A stretch of 64,000 bases of DNA, from assembly GCA_037039925.1 (NCBI GenBank), contig JAXRKP010000268.1, positions 201,601 through 265,600 on the forward strand, written 5' to 3'. Source of the DNA: Doris montereyensis (lineage: Eukaryota > Mollusca > Gastropoda > Nudibranchia > Dorididae). Position 1 is the stretch's first letter, and each line of letters begins with the position of its first letter. Below are positions 22,701 through 33,149 of the stretch, piece after piece. A program made the translations under genes and the position numbers. Below the pieces are notes generated by a model, which saw nothing but the letters and a program-made list of their open reading frames with translations, did no database searches and was not told where the DNA came from.

Positions 22701-24461
22701 AAAAGGCCAAGGGTTCAGGAGCCGTTATATTGTACTTGGCCATCAGTTGCTTGCAGAAAGCATCGTTGCCTTTTGATTTGCTATAACTTTTGACATAGCA
22801 GGTATTTGAACTAAACGAAGAGTACTTCGTGGGAGGAGGAGATGCGCATACTTGCGATGTTCTTGGGGCGCAATTGAGCGCACTTGGAAGGCAGAACGCG
22901 GTCGGGAGGCAACATGGCTTCATGCACGTTATCGGGCAAGTGGAGCAGCTAGAACAGGGTGATCGCCTGAAACTGGAGGGCCTGCATGAAACAGGGCAGC
23001 CGGCCGGCGAAATCGATTTAGGTATTCTAGGTATCAGTGGACATAAAGGAGGAGGACAAGGTCTAATTATCGGCGGGGCAGGACACAGTGACATGCACGA
23101 AAATTTGGCCTTGCCCTTGGTGATCGACGGCCTCGGTGCGGGACAGTAACCAGGAGGCGCGCGGCATATCGGAGATCTACACGGTGGACAGCAAGGTGTC
23201 GGCGACGATGGACACGAGGAGGAGCGGTGTTTCGAGCGCTTGGACCTTTTGTCTCGTGTCTGCGGGGAGCCCCTACCGCAAGGACTAACCGAACCTCGTC
23301 GCTTTTTCATGTCTTTTTTTTGTAATTCAGTGCGGCAACAACAGGATGAGCAGGACATGCACAGCTTTTGACGACAGCTTCCTGGACAGCAGGGTTGTGG
23401 ACAGCAGGGTTGTGGACAGCAAGGTTGTGAACAGCAGGGTTGTGGACAGCAAATTGGACACGGACACAATGCACAGGGCATAGTACAGGATGCGCTTTTT
23501 GTAATGCTTCGTGGAGAGCGTTGACAACGATTTTTGCCCTTTCTACTGGATGGCGATGGGTCTGGTGAGCACAGGCTGCACTCTTGGCAGCTCAAATTCC
23601 TAGGACAGACTTCTGTCTGATATGGCTTCAGGTATCTTTCTGATGAATATATTGGAGATGTGGGCGGTCTCTTTTCTCCACTTGTTAAAATTTCTTCACT
23701 CGCCCCAGATGATTCGTCCTGTGTCTTTGAGTTAGATTCCTTCTCTCTGCGTGGTGAGTGCGAATTGGAACGAGGTGATTTTTTCCCTGGAGATGAGCCT
23801 TTCTTTGGAGTGGATTCTAATGGCTTGCCCAAATACTTATCCCTGCCAGGCGTTGAAGGTGGTGTTTTCTTTTACCATTCCTCTTCCTTTTTGATTCGGG
23901 ACTAGGGGATGTTTGGGTTATGTTATCAGTGACTTCGTCACGAGATGGTGGTGCTGGGGGAGAAGACTGCTCAGATTTGACGTAGAGATCAGGTTTGTGT
24001 TTCTTTATCTCATGACAAATATCTTTCGCTTCTGCTAAAATGGCCTGAGGAGAAAAAGTCTCTATTGGTTTGTGAGATTTTCCAGTTAGTGGCTTGAGAT
24101 TATCATATTTCAACGATGTTGTTTCCTGTGATCGTTGATCTTTCTTTCCTCTAAGACCTACCAGAGAGAGCAGCCACTGCCAAAATGATTGTTTTTCTGG
24201 GGTTTGCCTCCCTGCCTCATCTCTTTGAGCGTCCGGTGCTGTATTCTGATGTTGCTGCTGCTGTTGCTGCTGTTTATCGCATCCAGTGGTCCTGTTTTGA
24301 CAAGGGGTAGTTGTGGAAGACTTTGCGTTGCACCTGCAATTTTGGCTAGAAGTTGTTAGAATGCTACCACAAATTTTACCACAATCAGTACAGGATCCAG
24401 TACTGCCTACAAATGAGCAACGTTTACCGATATCAACACATTTTTGATAACATTCCATCAT
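19762..24461 (-). CDS. large basic Ser/Pro/Cys-rich protein, apparently intronless, with three homopolymer frame breaks
   Basis: Four minus-strand open segments abut and overlap: 24461-23817, 23832-22612, 22688-22158 and 22149-19762. Each switch falls in an A-run (about 23870, 22654 and 22178) and is explained by a single A lost or gained, so I read them as one gene of about 1,550 residues. The start is the ATG at 24459-24461, with an in-frame stop just upstream. The N-terminus is Cys-rich ('CSFVGSTGSCTDCGKICGS'), then comes a Gln run. The middle has tandem 'CCPQPCC' motifs and many Lys/Ser/Pro clusters. The C-terminal half has Ser/Lys motifs and 10-residue 'PTSGPTTATV' repeats. No catalytic domain, signal peptide or membrane segment is evident. 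The composition resembles spermatid or cytoskeletal Cys-rich proteins, but this is only a guess; I do not recognise the family. Confidence 0.65.
20425..20720 (-). repeat. in-frame 30-bp coding repeat
   Basis: 'gttggcccacttgttggca'-type units of 30 bp encode Thr/Pro/Ala-rich decapeptides ('PTSGPTTATV', 'PTNGPTTAAA'). The last full units are near identical, so the array may be length-polymorphic. It looks like a mucin-type linker. Confidence 0.85.
23385..23455 (-). repeat. in-frame 15-bp coding repeat (Cys-Cys-Pro-Gln-Pro)
   Basis: Four to five units of 'cagggttgtggacag' on the plus strand encode consecutive 'PQPCC' pentapeptides on the minus strand, inside the Cys-rich middle of the protein. 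Confidence 0.85.
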
Positions 24462-25080
24462 AGGACAAGCAGATTCTATATCTTAAAACTGTAACCTAGA
24501 ATTCAGTTGTTCTAACTAGATTCTAGGTATAAAACTGGTTGTAACTAGTAGGCTATAGATAGCCATGCCCTTATTCAATAAGAATGAGCACAGCGTCATA
24601 GTTGCTGTTGAAACACCAGCAGTCTAGATGAATAATAGTTATGATTTAAAAGTGTAAATTCTAGATCTGCATACAATTATTAGTGCTAGATCTAGATTTA
24701 GATCTAGATCTAGTTTCAAGCACACTGCGAAATCGCCCAAAGGCGAACTCTAATGCGTAGAGTCCTAGATCATTCTTTTAATGTTGTCAATACTTCTCAC
24801 CTATTCTTATCGTCTCCTAAGTATGTTGAAGACTTGTCTGCCCACCCAGAACTCCTAAAAAGATGTTTTGTCCTCCATGAAAATCTTTACGCTCTCCCCT
24901 ACACTATTACGTCAGCACATCCCCACTAGATCTAGATGCAATTGAAAAAGCATTTTGCTGTGAGAGTTTATTGTACGATATTAATAATGTTTCCAATATA
25001 GCTTCTATGCTTGCAACAATATAAAAGTATATTTAGATCTAGCTGTGAAACGTGAAACGCAATGAGGTCTATTTATGATG
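24462..25080. other. upstream flank with AGATCT-rich palindromes
   Basis: This is the 5' flank of the minus-strand Cys-rich gene. 24685-24715 is a run of overlapping 'tctagatctagat' palindromes; similar motifs recur at 48195-48225. No TATA box can be assigned with confidence. Confidence 0.5.
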
Positions 25081-25090
25081 TTTATGTGTT

Positions 25091-25189
<99 letters not shown>

Positions 25190-25709
25190 CTGTGTGTCTG
25201 TCTCTGTTTCTCTCCTCTCCGCTCTCTCTGTCTCTTTCTGTGTCTCTCTCTCCTCTGTCACTCTCTCTCTATTATCTGTCTGTGTGTCTGACTCTGTTTA
25301 TCTCTCTGTCTGGGCAGCCTGACTGTCTGTCTGCCTTTCTGTGTCTCTCTCCTGTCCTCTGTCACTCTCTTTGTCTATCTCCATGTCCTTCTGTCTCTGA
25401 CTCAGTGTATATCTCTGTCTGGGCAGCCTGACTCTCGCTGTTGTTTCTTACCCCCTTCTGCTTCTCTGTCACTGTCTCTTCCTCTGACTCACTCTATGCC
25501 TTTTTCTCGCCTGCCCTCTCTTTTTTTTCTCTCATTCTCTCTCCATCTCTTTCTCTCTCTCTCTCTCTTTCTCTCTCTGTCATTCTCTGTCACTCTCGCT
25601 GTTGTTTCTCTCTCTCTGTGCTTCTCTGTCACTGTCACTCTCCTCTGACTTAATGTATGCCTCTGTCTGTCAGCCTCTCTCTCCCCCCCCCTCTCTTTTT
25701 TCTCATTCG

Positions 25710-25755
<46 letters not shown>

Positions 25756-26500
25756 CTCTCTCTCTCTCTGTCATTCTCTGTCCCTGTCTCCTCTGTGTTG
25801 TTTCTCTCTCTCTGTGCTTCTCTGTCACTGTCACTCTCCTCTGACGTTCAATGTATGCCTCTGTCTGACTCAATGTATCTCTCTCCGGTCAGCCTGACTG
25901 TCTGTCCGTCTCTCTCTCACTTTTTCTGTCTCTCGCACTCTTTCTCTCTCTCTCTCTCTCTGTCTCTCGCTCTCTCTCGGTGTCTATCTCCCTCCCTCCC
26001 TGTCTCTGTCTGTCTCCCTGTCTGTCCTCTGTCACTCTTGCTGTTTCTCTCTCTCTGTGCTTCTCTGTCACTCTCGCTGTCTCTCTCCATGTCTTTCACT
26101 TTCTCTCTCTGAGTTTGACTCAATGTTTGGTCTGGTCAGCCTGACTGTCTGTCCGTCTCCCCCCTCTGTCTCTCTCTCTCTGTCTCTCTTTTTCTGTCTC
26201 TCACACTCTCTCTTCTCTCTCTCTCTCTCTCTGTCACTCTCGCTCTCTCTCGGTGTCTCTCTCATTATCTCTGTGTGTCTGTCTCTGTCTCTCTCTGTCA
26301 CTCTGTCTGTCTGTTTCTCTCTCTGTGTCCTTCTCTGTCACTCTCGCTGTCTATCTCCATGTCTTTCACTTTCTAACTCAGTGTGATATGTTTGTCTGGG
26401 CAGCCTGTCTGTCTCTCCGTCTCCTCACACTCTCTGTCTCTCTGTCTCTGTCCCACTCTCTTTCCATCCACACACACACATCACACACTTTCTTTCCCAA

Positions 26501-26569
<69 letters not shown>

Positions 26570-26937
26570 CTCTCTCCCTCCCTCCCTGTCTGTCACTCTC
26601 GCTGTTTCTCTCTCTCTCTCTCTCTCCTTCTCTCTCTCTCTCTCATTATCTCTCCTGTGTTTCTGTCTTTCTTTCTCTGAGTCTCCCATGCTTTGGTCTG
26701 TCAGCCTAACTGTCTGTCTCTCTCCTGTCCTTCTCTGTCTCTCTCGCTGTCTATCCTCCATGTCCTTCTCTCTCTAACTCAGTGTATATCTTTGTCTCTG
26801 CAGCCTGTGTCTCTCGCCTCTTCCCCCCTCTCTTTCTCTCACACTCTCTCTCTCTCTCTTTTTTCATGCCCTCTCTTTCTTCCTTTCTCTCCTTCTTTCT
26901 CCATCTCCCTCTCTTTCTTTCTCCATCTTCTTTCTGC

Positions 26938-26990
<53 letters not shown>

Positions 26991-27293
26991 GTCCTCTCTC
27001 TCTGACTCAGTGTATATCTCTGTCTGGGCAGCCTCCCTGTCTGTCACTCCCCCTCTCTTCTCTCTCTCTCTCTCTCTCTCTGTGCTTCTCTGTCACTCTC
27101 ATTCTCTCTCCATGTCTTTCACTTTCTTTCTCTGAGTCTGACTCAATGTTTGGTCTGGTCCAGCCTAACTCAACTCTGTCCGTCTCTCCCCCCCCCTCTG
27201 TCTCTGTCTCTCTCCCACTCTCTTTCCATCCACACACACACACTCTCTCTCTCTCTCTCTCTCTTTTCTCTGTGTCCTGTGTAACTCTCGCTC

Positions 27294-27360
<67 letters not shown>

Positions 27361-27712
27361 GTATGAATGTATCTCTCTCTCTCTCTCATTATCTCTCTGT
27401 GTGTCTGTCTTTGTTTCTCTCCCTCCCACGCTCTGTCTGTCTGCCTTACATCGCCTCTCCTGTCTCTCTCCTGTCCTTCTCTGTCACTCTCGCTGTCTAT
27501 CTCCATGTCCTTCTCTCTCTGACTCAGTGTATATCTCTGTCTGGGCAGCCTGACTGTCTGTCAGCCTCTTACCCCCCTTTCTTTCTCTCACACTCTCTCT
27601 CTCTCTTTTTCTCGCCTGCCCTCTCATTCTTTCTTTCTCTCCTTCTTTCTCCATCTCCTCTCTCCCTCTTTCTTTCTCCCATCTCCCTCTCTCTTTCTTT
27701 CTCCATCTCTCT

Positions 27713-27806
<94 letters not shown>

Positions 27807-28262
27807 TGTTTCTTTCTCTCCCTCTCTGTCCTCTGTCACTCTCGCTGTTTCTGTTTCTCTCTCTCGTTGTGTTCTTCTTTGTCACTCTCTCCAGGTCGTT
27901 CTCTCTCTGACTCAATGTATGCCTCTATCGGGTCAGCCTGACTGACTGCCCGTCCCCCCCCTCTCGCTCCCTCTCTTTTTTCTTCTCTCTCTCTAACCCT
28001 CTTTCTCTATACTCTCTGTGTCCATCTGTCTGGTTGTCTGCCTGACCCTCCTCTCTCTCTCTCTGTCACTCTCGTTATCTGATTCCATCATTCCATGTAT
28101 TTCTTTCTCTGACTCATTTGCAGATTGTCTGGTCCGTGACTGTCTATTCCGTCTCCCCCCCCCCCCATTTCTTTCTCTCACACTCTCTTTCTCTTTCTCT
28201 CGCCCTCTCTCTCTTCTTTCTCCCTTCTCTCTCCCACTCTCTCTTTCTTTCCCAATCTGTCC

Positions 28263-28322
<60 letters not shown>

Positions 28323-28387
28323 CTAAGGGGATTTTTGTGTCCCTCTTGAGTGTCTCTCCGTCCATCACTGTCACTCTTGCTGTTTAA
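25081..28387 (+). repeat. 3.3-kb CT-rich minisatellite array
   Basis: Nearly pure pyrimidine DNA on this strand, punctuated by a recurring landmark of 'gactcagtgtatatctctg' then 'gggcagcctgactgtctg'. Landmarks lie near 25391, 25645, 25866, 26115, 26376, 26774, 27002, 27136, 27519, 27906 and 28108, so unit length ranges from about 130 to 400 bp because internal CT runs vary. The same unit occurs at 34615-35513 and, inverted, at 2520-2767. All long Ser/Leu or Arg/Glu open frames here are repeat artefacts. Confidence 0.95.
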
Positions 28388-28599
28388 AAAAGGGGGTCTC
28401 TAAAGTTTTTAATCAAATAAATTAAAATTCATCCTGAGCTCCCCTCTTTTCTGTTTCCATATCTCTCATGGCTCAAATATATTTATTTTAAAAATGCAGA
28501 AAAATACCCCCAAATAGACCTCTCATCAGCAAAGTACATAGTGGATAAGAGGTCACTATTTAATTTAAATATTTTACAATATCATCATAAAATTGGATA

Positions 28600-29830
28600 T
28601 TATTGTAGAATTTTTAATTTACTTCCATCACTTTGAAATTGTAAAATTCTACCAGGAAACAATTATAGTATATGCTTCCATATTTGCTTGTTCTTTTTTT
28701 CAAAATTCATTTTAACTGTAATATCAGTAACACCACCTTTAATACTAGCGTAGCAGATTGCTTACTAACATCAATAATATATAATGGATATAAATCTTTA
28801 TAATCAAATGGAGAAATATTTGTACTATCAAAGTCACCAAAACAATCTTTTTAAAATTTATTGCTTCTCTAAACATTCTACTAAATTTATTATTTTCAAA
28901 ATTTAAATTATAATCAATTTCAGGATATCTTCTTGATTTTAAATTAACAAAAACATTGTTCAAGTTAGCATGATAAAACAATGATTTATCAAATAATTCT
29001 TTATCATGTTCTTTCTTTAATGGAAATCCAATAATAATAAATCTAGGTTTTTCTGGAGAAGAACTTGTTGACATTACAACCTCCAATCAAATGTTAATCC
29101 TGGAGGAATTGATGTATTTTTTTTTTTTATAAACTATATCATAATTAACTTATTTTTTATTTCTCGCATCAATTTATTTTCATATTCTTATTCTAAACTT
29201 GGTTTAACATGTGGAACAAACCAAGATAATTTATCTAATTTTACCCTTTTCACCTTTTGTCATTGTAAATCCGGTGATTGGTGTTGCATTTGCAGTTTCT
29301 CCTTCTTTTGAATTTCACAGTGTATTGCATCTTCACTAGATTCTTTTCTATATAATGATAATTCATGTTCAAAACCATACATCAACTTATTATAAGTTTG
29401 ACAGAATCCAAAAATATGTTTGAGTGGGACAGAGAAACTAAAACTACCTTTTTGGCAGGCTTTTCATTAATATAATAATACCTAATATCAAATCCAAATT
29501 TACCAAAATGATTTGATTTTTCTCTATACCATAATTGATTTAAGCCTTCAGTTTTCTCAAAATCTTCAGAATATTTTAAATATCCCATTATAGTTGTCAT
29601 TTCCCAGGATAATTTAAATTTTCAATTTCCTGTCCACTGACTTTATATTTTATATTACTGAATAAATACATCAACGTGTTATTAATTAATGTTACTATAT
29701 CTAATCCTTCTAGAATTGGTTCAGGTTTTTCTTTTTCATCAGAAATATGTCCACGGATATAAAATACAGAATCAACTGGAGGATCTTTTAATATTTTTCA
29801 TCTGTTGGTAGTTTAGTATTGAATATCAAA
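28600..29830 (-). pseudogene. major capsid protein-like (Polinton/adintovirus type), C-terminal portion best preserved
   Basis: Minus-strand open pieces lie at 29600-29382 and 29086-28745, with shorter frame-shifted connections. Recognisable stretches in order are 'YLFSNIKYKVSGQEIE', 'FGKFGFDIRYYY', 'FGFCQ', 'KPRFIIIGFPLKK', 'NLNNVFVNLKSRRYP' and, at the 3' end after frameshifts, 'RILQFQSDG'. These are the sequence landmarks of the double-jelly-roll major capsid family as I know it from invertebrate Polinton-like loci. At least four frame changes interrupt it. Its role would be the main icosahedral shell. The assignment comes from motif recognition, not a search. Confidence 0.7.
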
Positions 29831-29839
29831 ACAGTTCTA

Positions 29840-30336
29840 TGTGGTTGATCTTAATGTTTTTTATTTGCACCAATATAATATTTACCACCTTGTTTTGCTA
29901 ATACCATTGTTTCTTCATAGCCTTTTAATGGAATATAATTACCAATCATACTACTAGAATTAAATAGTTTTTGAATAATATTATTTTCATTTTTATATGA
30001 AATTGAATTATTCTCAACTTTAAAATTAATATCCCAATCATGTTTATTTTAAATTAGTTTCCATTTATCTTTATAATGAATAATGTTTAAATGAGTATCT
30101 TTTTTAACTTTACCTTCATTAAAAACGTTTTTATCTTCTGGTAAAGTAATTACCGTTCTTTCATAAACTCCTCTTTTATTTAATCTCATTCCATGAATAT
30201 CTTTTTTATTCCCCTCTTTATTAAATCCATCAACATTCTCCAAATCCTTTAAGTTTTCTCTATGACTATGAAATGGAATAATTATTTCATCATCATCCTC
30301 AGTATCTTCCATTAATCCAAATTTATTAACATTCAT
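29840..30336 (-). CDS. unrecognised frame between protease and capsid
   Basis: An open minus-strand frame runs from 30336 to 30049 (95 residues, acidic start 'MEDTEDDDEI'). After a stop it appears to continue to about 29850 ('YIPLKGYEETMVLAKQGG'). It starts 14 bp past the end of the protease frame. It could be a separate small gene or the N-terminal part of the capsid gene; I cannot decide. Confidence 0.45.
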
Positions 30337-30350
30337 TTTTATTAAAGAAA

Positions 30351-30771
30351 AAAAGTTATATCATCAAATTTCATTCCTTTTGATATTTTAGCGAGAAAGT
30401 ATAAACATAAATGCCCACATACAACTTGATTAAAACTTTGTATTTTATAAATATTATATTTTATTTCTTCTCTTAGATAATTTTCTATTTCATCAAAATA
30501 TCTCACACTCACACCGTAACTGTCATAGTAATAAATATTACTATTATTTTTATAATAACAAACCCAATGACTACCTCTTGAATCTTCGCTGGCAGCTAGA
30601 TTAATTATTCCACATTCTTTTTATTTGGTTTAGATGGTACTTGGTCTCTTAGATATACACCTCTGAAATTTTTTATTTTCAAATCTTTAACCGCTTGTAT
30701 AATATCATAATTGGATAAAGGTTTATTTTCTAGAAGAATATTTTCTACTGACATATATTTTACATTCTCCA
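30351..30771 (-). pseudogene. adenovirus-type cysteine protease (adenain-like)
   Basis: The reading starts at the ATG at 30771 and is about 140 residues long with one frame break in an A-run near 30620. After it come 'GSHWVCYY' (catalytic His), 'YYYDSYG' (Asp), a Gln in 'KIQSFNQ' and the nucleophile in 'VVCGHLCLYFL'. The order His-Asp-Gln-Cys and the spacing match adenain-family proteases that process virion proteins and are encoded by adenoviruses, Polintons and adintoviruses. All four key residues are present downstream of the break. It is encoded just upstream of the capsid region on the same strand. Confidence 0.85.
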
Positions 30772-30798
30772 TTTATTTAATGAATTTTTTTTTATAAA

Positions 30799-31306
30799 AT
30801 GGAGTCGATGGATCAAGTCCAGGCTTCGCCAAAATATTGCTATAAATCTGAGGAATATAAATTACCATTCGAATTTCATAATGATGAATCTAGAAAAGAC
30901 GGAAAGAGTTGTATATATGTAAACCATGTGGAAAAGAATACATGAAAAAATATACAGATAAAACTCAAGAATATTATAAAAATAATTTTAAAAAAGGAAA
31001 GAATATTACAATGAATATTATAAAGTAAATAATAAAAAACTAGTAATAAGCGGATGGAAAAGACATGGAATTAAATCAGAAGATTATCATGAAATATACA
31101 GCTTATTTATTAACAAAGTAACAAACTGTTATCTATGTGATAAAGAATTTGGAAGCACTACCAACAGTGTAAAATGTTTAGATCACTATCATTTATCAGG
31201 TTCTCTCCATTTTATTTGCTGTAATATTTGCAATCGTAAACTTGCAAAAATAGATAATAATAGAATGAAAGTAATGTTGGAAATTGGAAATAACAAGATA
31301 CCATAA
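30799..31306 (+). pseudogene. HNH endonuclease, recombination endonuclease VII-like
   Basis: Plus-strand reading from the ATG at 30799, with frame changes near 30905 and 31010. The first part has a Cys pair ('CKPCGKEYMKKY'). The second has 'CYLCDKEFG', then 'LDHYHLSGSLHF' and 'CCNICNRKL'. Two CxxC zinc-binding pairs bracketing a DHxH core are the signature of the endonuclease VII family, which resolves branched DNA in tailed phages and some eukaryotic viruses. It is divergently oriented from the protease (28 bp between starts) and convergent with the DUF8207 gene. Confidence 0.7.
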
Positions 31307-31336
31307 TAGAAAATAATCATATTAAAATGGAAATGA

Positions 31337-31432
31337 TATACTGCATGAAATGTAGACATAAACAGATACAAAGATAAACACCAAGCTACAACTAAAAATA
31401 AAAGAAATACAGCAAAGGTAAATGTATATCAT
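31337..31432 (+). pseudogene. small zinc-ribbon gene remnant, 3' truncated
   Basis: 'MIYCMKCRHK' opens a short plus-strand frame and is followed, after a frame change, by Thr/Lys-rich residues up to 'NTAK'. This resembles the first half of a small two-knuckle zinc-ribbon protein found in virus-like elements. The second Cys pair is missing because the frame runs into the 3' end of the oppositely oriented DUF8207 gene. Confidence 0.5.
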
Positions 31433-31802
31433 TATTAACAACTTTAATTTCTTTATCACCTATATAGAATGTTCCGTTATCTTTCTTTACACCATATGTT
31501 AAATCACTATCTTTTTTTCCTATATATTTTCTAGGTAAATCGCCTAGAACTAATATTTCATCAGATTCAATTGCAAGTCTATTCTCTAATGCTTTTGTAA
31601 ACATATTTTGAATAGCTAAAAGTTTATTTTGTTCATTTTGTTTTTCAATCAATGGCTGCAGTTGTTTTACAACTTCTTCCTTTTTATATTCCTCACTAAG
31701 TCTTTCTGATATAAATCTATTTTTTAAATCCCTTGTTGTTTTAAAATATTCAGCAACTAATTCATCACGATTCTTAACAGTTACATTTTTTATAAAAGGC
31801 AT
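31392..31802 (-). CDS. DUF8207-type Polinton-associated protein, C-terminally truncated
   Basis: A single uninterrupted frame of 136 residues starts 'MPFIKNVTVKNRDELVAEYF', followed by a charged, probably helical region. The tail 'TYGVKKDNGTFYIGDKEIKV' matches the start of the DUF8207 domain known from invertebrate Polinton-like loci. The conserved Gly-Thr...Trp-Glu-Leu part that should follow is absent; the frame instead ends in a hydrophobic run, 'LPLLYFFYF'. The ATG at 31802 directly follows the end of the upstream membrane-protein gene. Function is unknown. Confidence 0.65.
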   Translation of the reverse strand: MPFIKNVTVKNRDELVAEYFKTTRDLKNRFISERLSEEYKKEEVVKQLQPLIEKQNEQNKLLAIQNMFTKALENRLAIESDEILVLGDLPRKYIGKKDSDLTYGVKKDNGTFYIGDKEIKVVNNDIHLPLLYFFYF

Positions 31803-31803
31803 T

Positions 31804-32530
31804 TTAATTACACTATTTTTTTATTAAGCTTATTCATCATATCATTAATTGGTTTTAACAAAGATTCTTTTAATTCTTCTTTTCCTTTTTGTTTAATATT
31901 TTCTTCTTCTAATTTATTGCTTGTAGCCAGGCTTGCAGAATTATTCTTATTTCTTCGAATATCTTCTTTAGAAAATTGATAATGAGTTTGTTCTTTTAAA
32001 ATTAAATCAAATTCTTCATTTGAAATATGATTATTATTTAATGCTTTTAAATAATAATGATTGAATAGTATTTAATTTATTTTGACTTAGATTATATATA
32101 TCACAATGCTTTTGTTCTTTAATTTTAAACTTCTTAATTAATTTATTTGTAATAATACTCAATACACCTGTACTGGCAGACACACCACCTAAAACAACAG
32201 ATACTGGAATTAGAGCTACTGTTGCTTTAGTTAAAATACTTGCAACTCCGGATGCAGTAGAAACGGCATTTAATCCATAATTTGTATAATGTAAAGCATT
32301 ATTTGCTTTAGAATATTTCTTACTTAAACTTTTCTAATTTCACTATTTCTTTCTAACTCATTCTTAATATCTTTAATATGTTCTAATCTAATCTTTGAAA
32401 TATAGCTTGCAGCATTATGGCTTACAGCATTATCATGTTTTATATCTACATAAATATTATCATTGATAGACGGGGCAGATGGTTCTTTAGATAAGCGAGG
32501 ATATATCTTTTCGACTTCAATTTCATCCAT
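31804..32530 (-). pseudogene. membrane protein of the virion module, frameshifted
   Basis: The N-terminal frame (32530-32324) begins 'MDEIEVEKIYPRL'. After a shift near 32330 come 'YSKANNALHYTNYG' and two hydrophobic Ala/Val/Ile/Gly segments (about 32240-32160), likely transmembrane. Next are 'KKFKIKEQKH' and 'KLNTIQSL'. After another break near 32060, 'SNEEFDLILKEQTHY' leads to a Lys/Glu-rich end at 31804. Acidic head, helical linker, paired membrane segments, then an 'EF..I..E...Y' tail is a layout I associate with Polinton-like loci. No enzymatic role is evident. Confidence 0.6.
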
Positions 32531-32560
32531 TTTTATTATAGAAAAAATAAATACAATAAA

Positions 32561-33143
32561 TTAAAATAGAATATTTAAAAAAGGAATATCTTTAAGTTTA
32601 AGTAAATCACCAATCACGCCACTCCCATCATACCACTCATTACCGGCGTTTCTTAAAAAGACACCATCACCTTTTGTTTCTAATTCTGGAATTTGTTTTG
32701 GACTAAGATATAGCCCTGCACCATGATTTTTAATTTTTACAATATTTCCATTACGTTTTAAATATAATCCATTTCCTAATATCTTATTAACGCCGGTTGA
32801 TGCTAACCCAGTCAAAGCATCAATACCTAATGCTTTTCCCACTGCAGGCAATATTGTTTTTGTTGCTGGAATTAAGAAATTCATCAAAGCACCAATAAAT
32901 CCTCCTTCTACTCTATTTTTATTATATTCTGATTGTGCTTTTGACAGTTTAATATTAACAGACTTTTGGTTATCAAATGCTTTAATAATTTTATTTATTT
33001 GACCTTGTGTTAAAGCTATTTTATCATCACCATCAGAATCAACTCTAATAGTAACAGATTCTTTATTTTTCATAGCAAGTTGAATTTTCTTTCTGATTAT
33101 TAGTTATGTTTAGATGTGCTTCTGTATATTTTGTTGCACTCAT
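32561..33143 (-). pseudogene. Gly-rich hydrophobic virion protein (pVI/pX-like)
   Basis: Open for 170 residues from 33073. An earlier ATG at 33143 ('MSATKYTEAHLNI') is out of frame by one base at an A-run near 33087 and probably marks the true start. Order: basic/acidic head, a 'QINKIIKAF' helix, 'GGFIGALMNFLIPA' amphipathic-hydrophobic segment, 'LASTGVNKILG', then 'GNGLYLKRNG' and 'GAGLYLSPK', and the C-terminal 'DIPFLNILF'. The Gly-Gly amphipathic segment and Gly-rich repeats resemble minor virion proteins that adenain-type proteases cleave. The same strand order as its neighbours supports membership. Confidence 0.65.
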
Positions 33144-33149
33144 TTTCTA

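Noticed and set aside
22829..23149. 106-residue plus-strand frame
   Set aside because: Antisense shadow of the Cys/Pro-rich minus-strand gene.
25062..28387. Many long Ser/Leu-, Arg/Glu- and Val/Cys-rich open frames on both strands
   Set aside because: They are translations of CT/GA repeats in all frames; no start context, domain or codon pattern.
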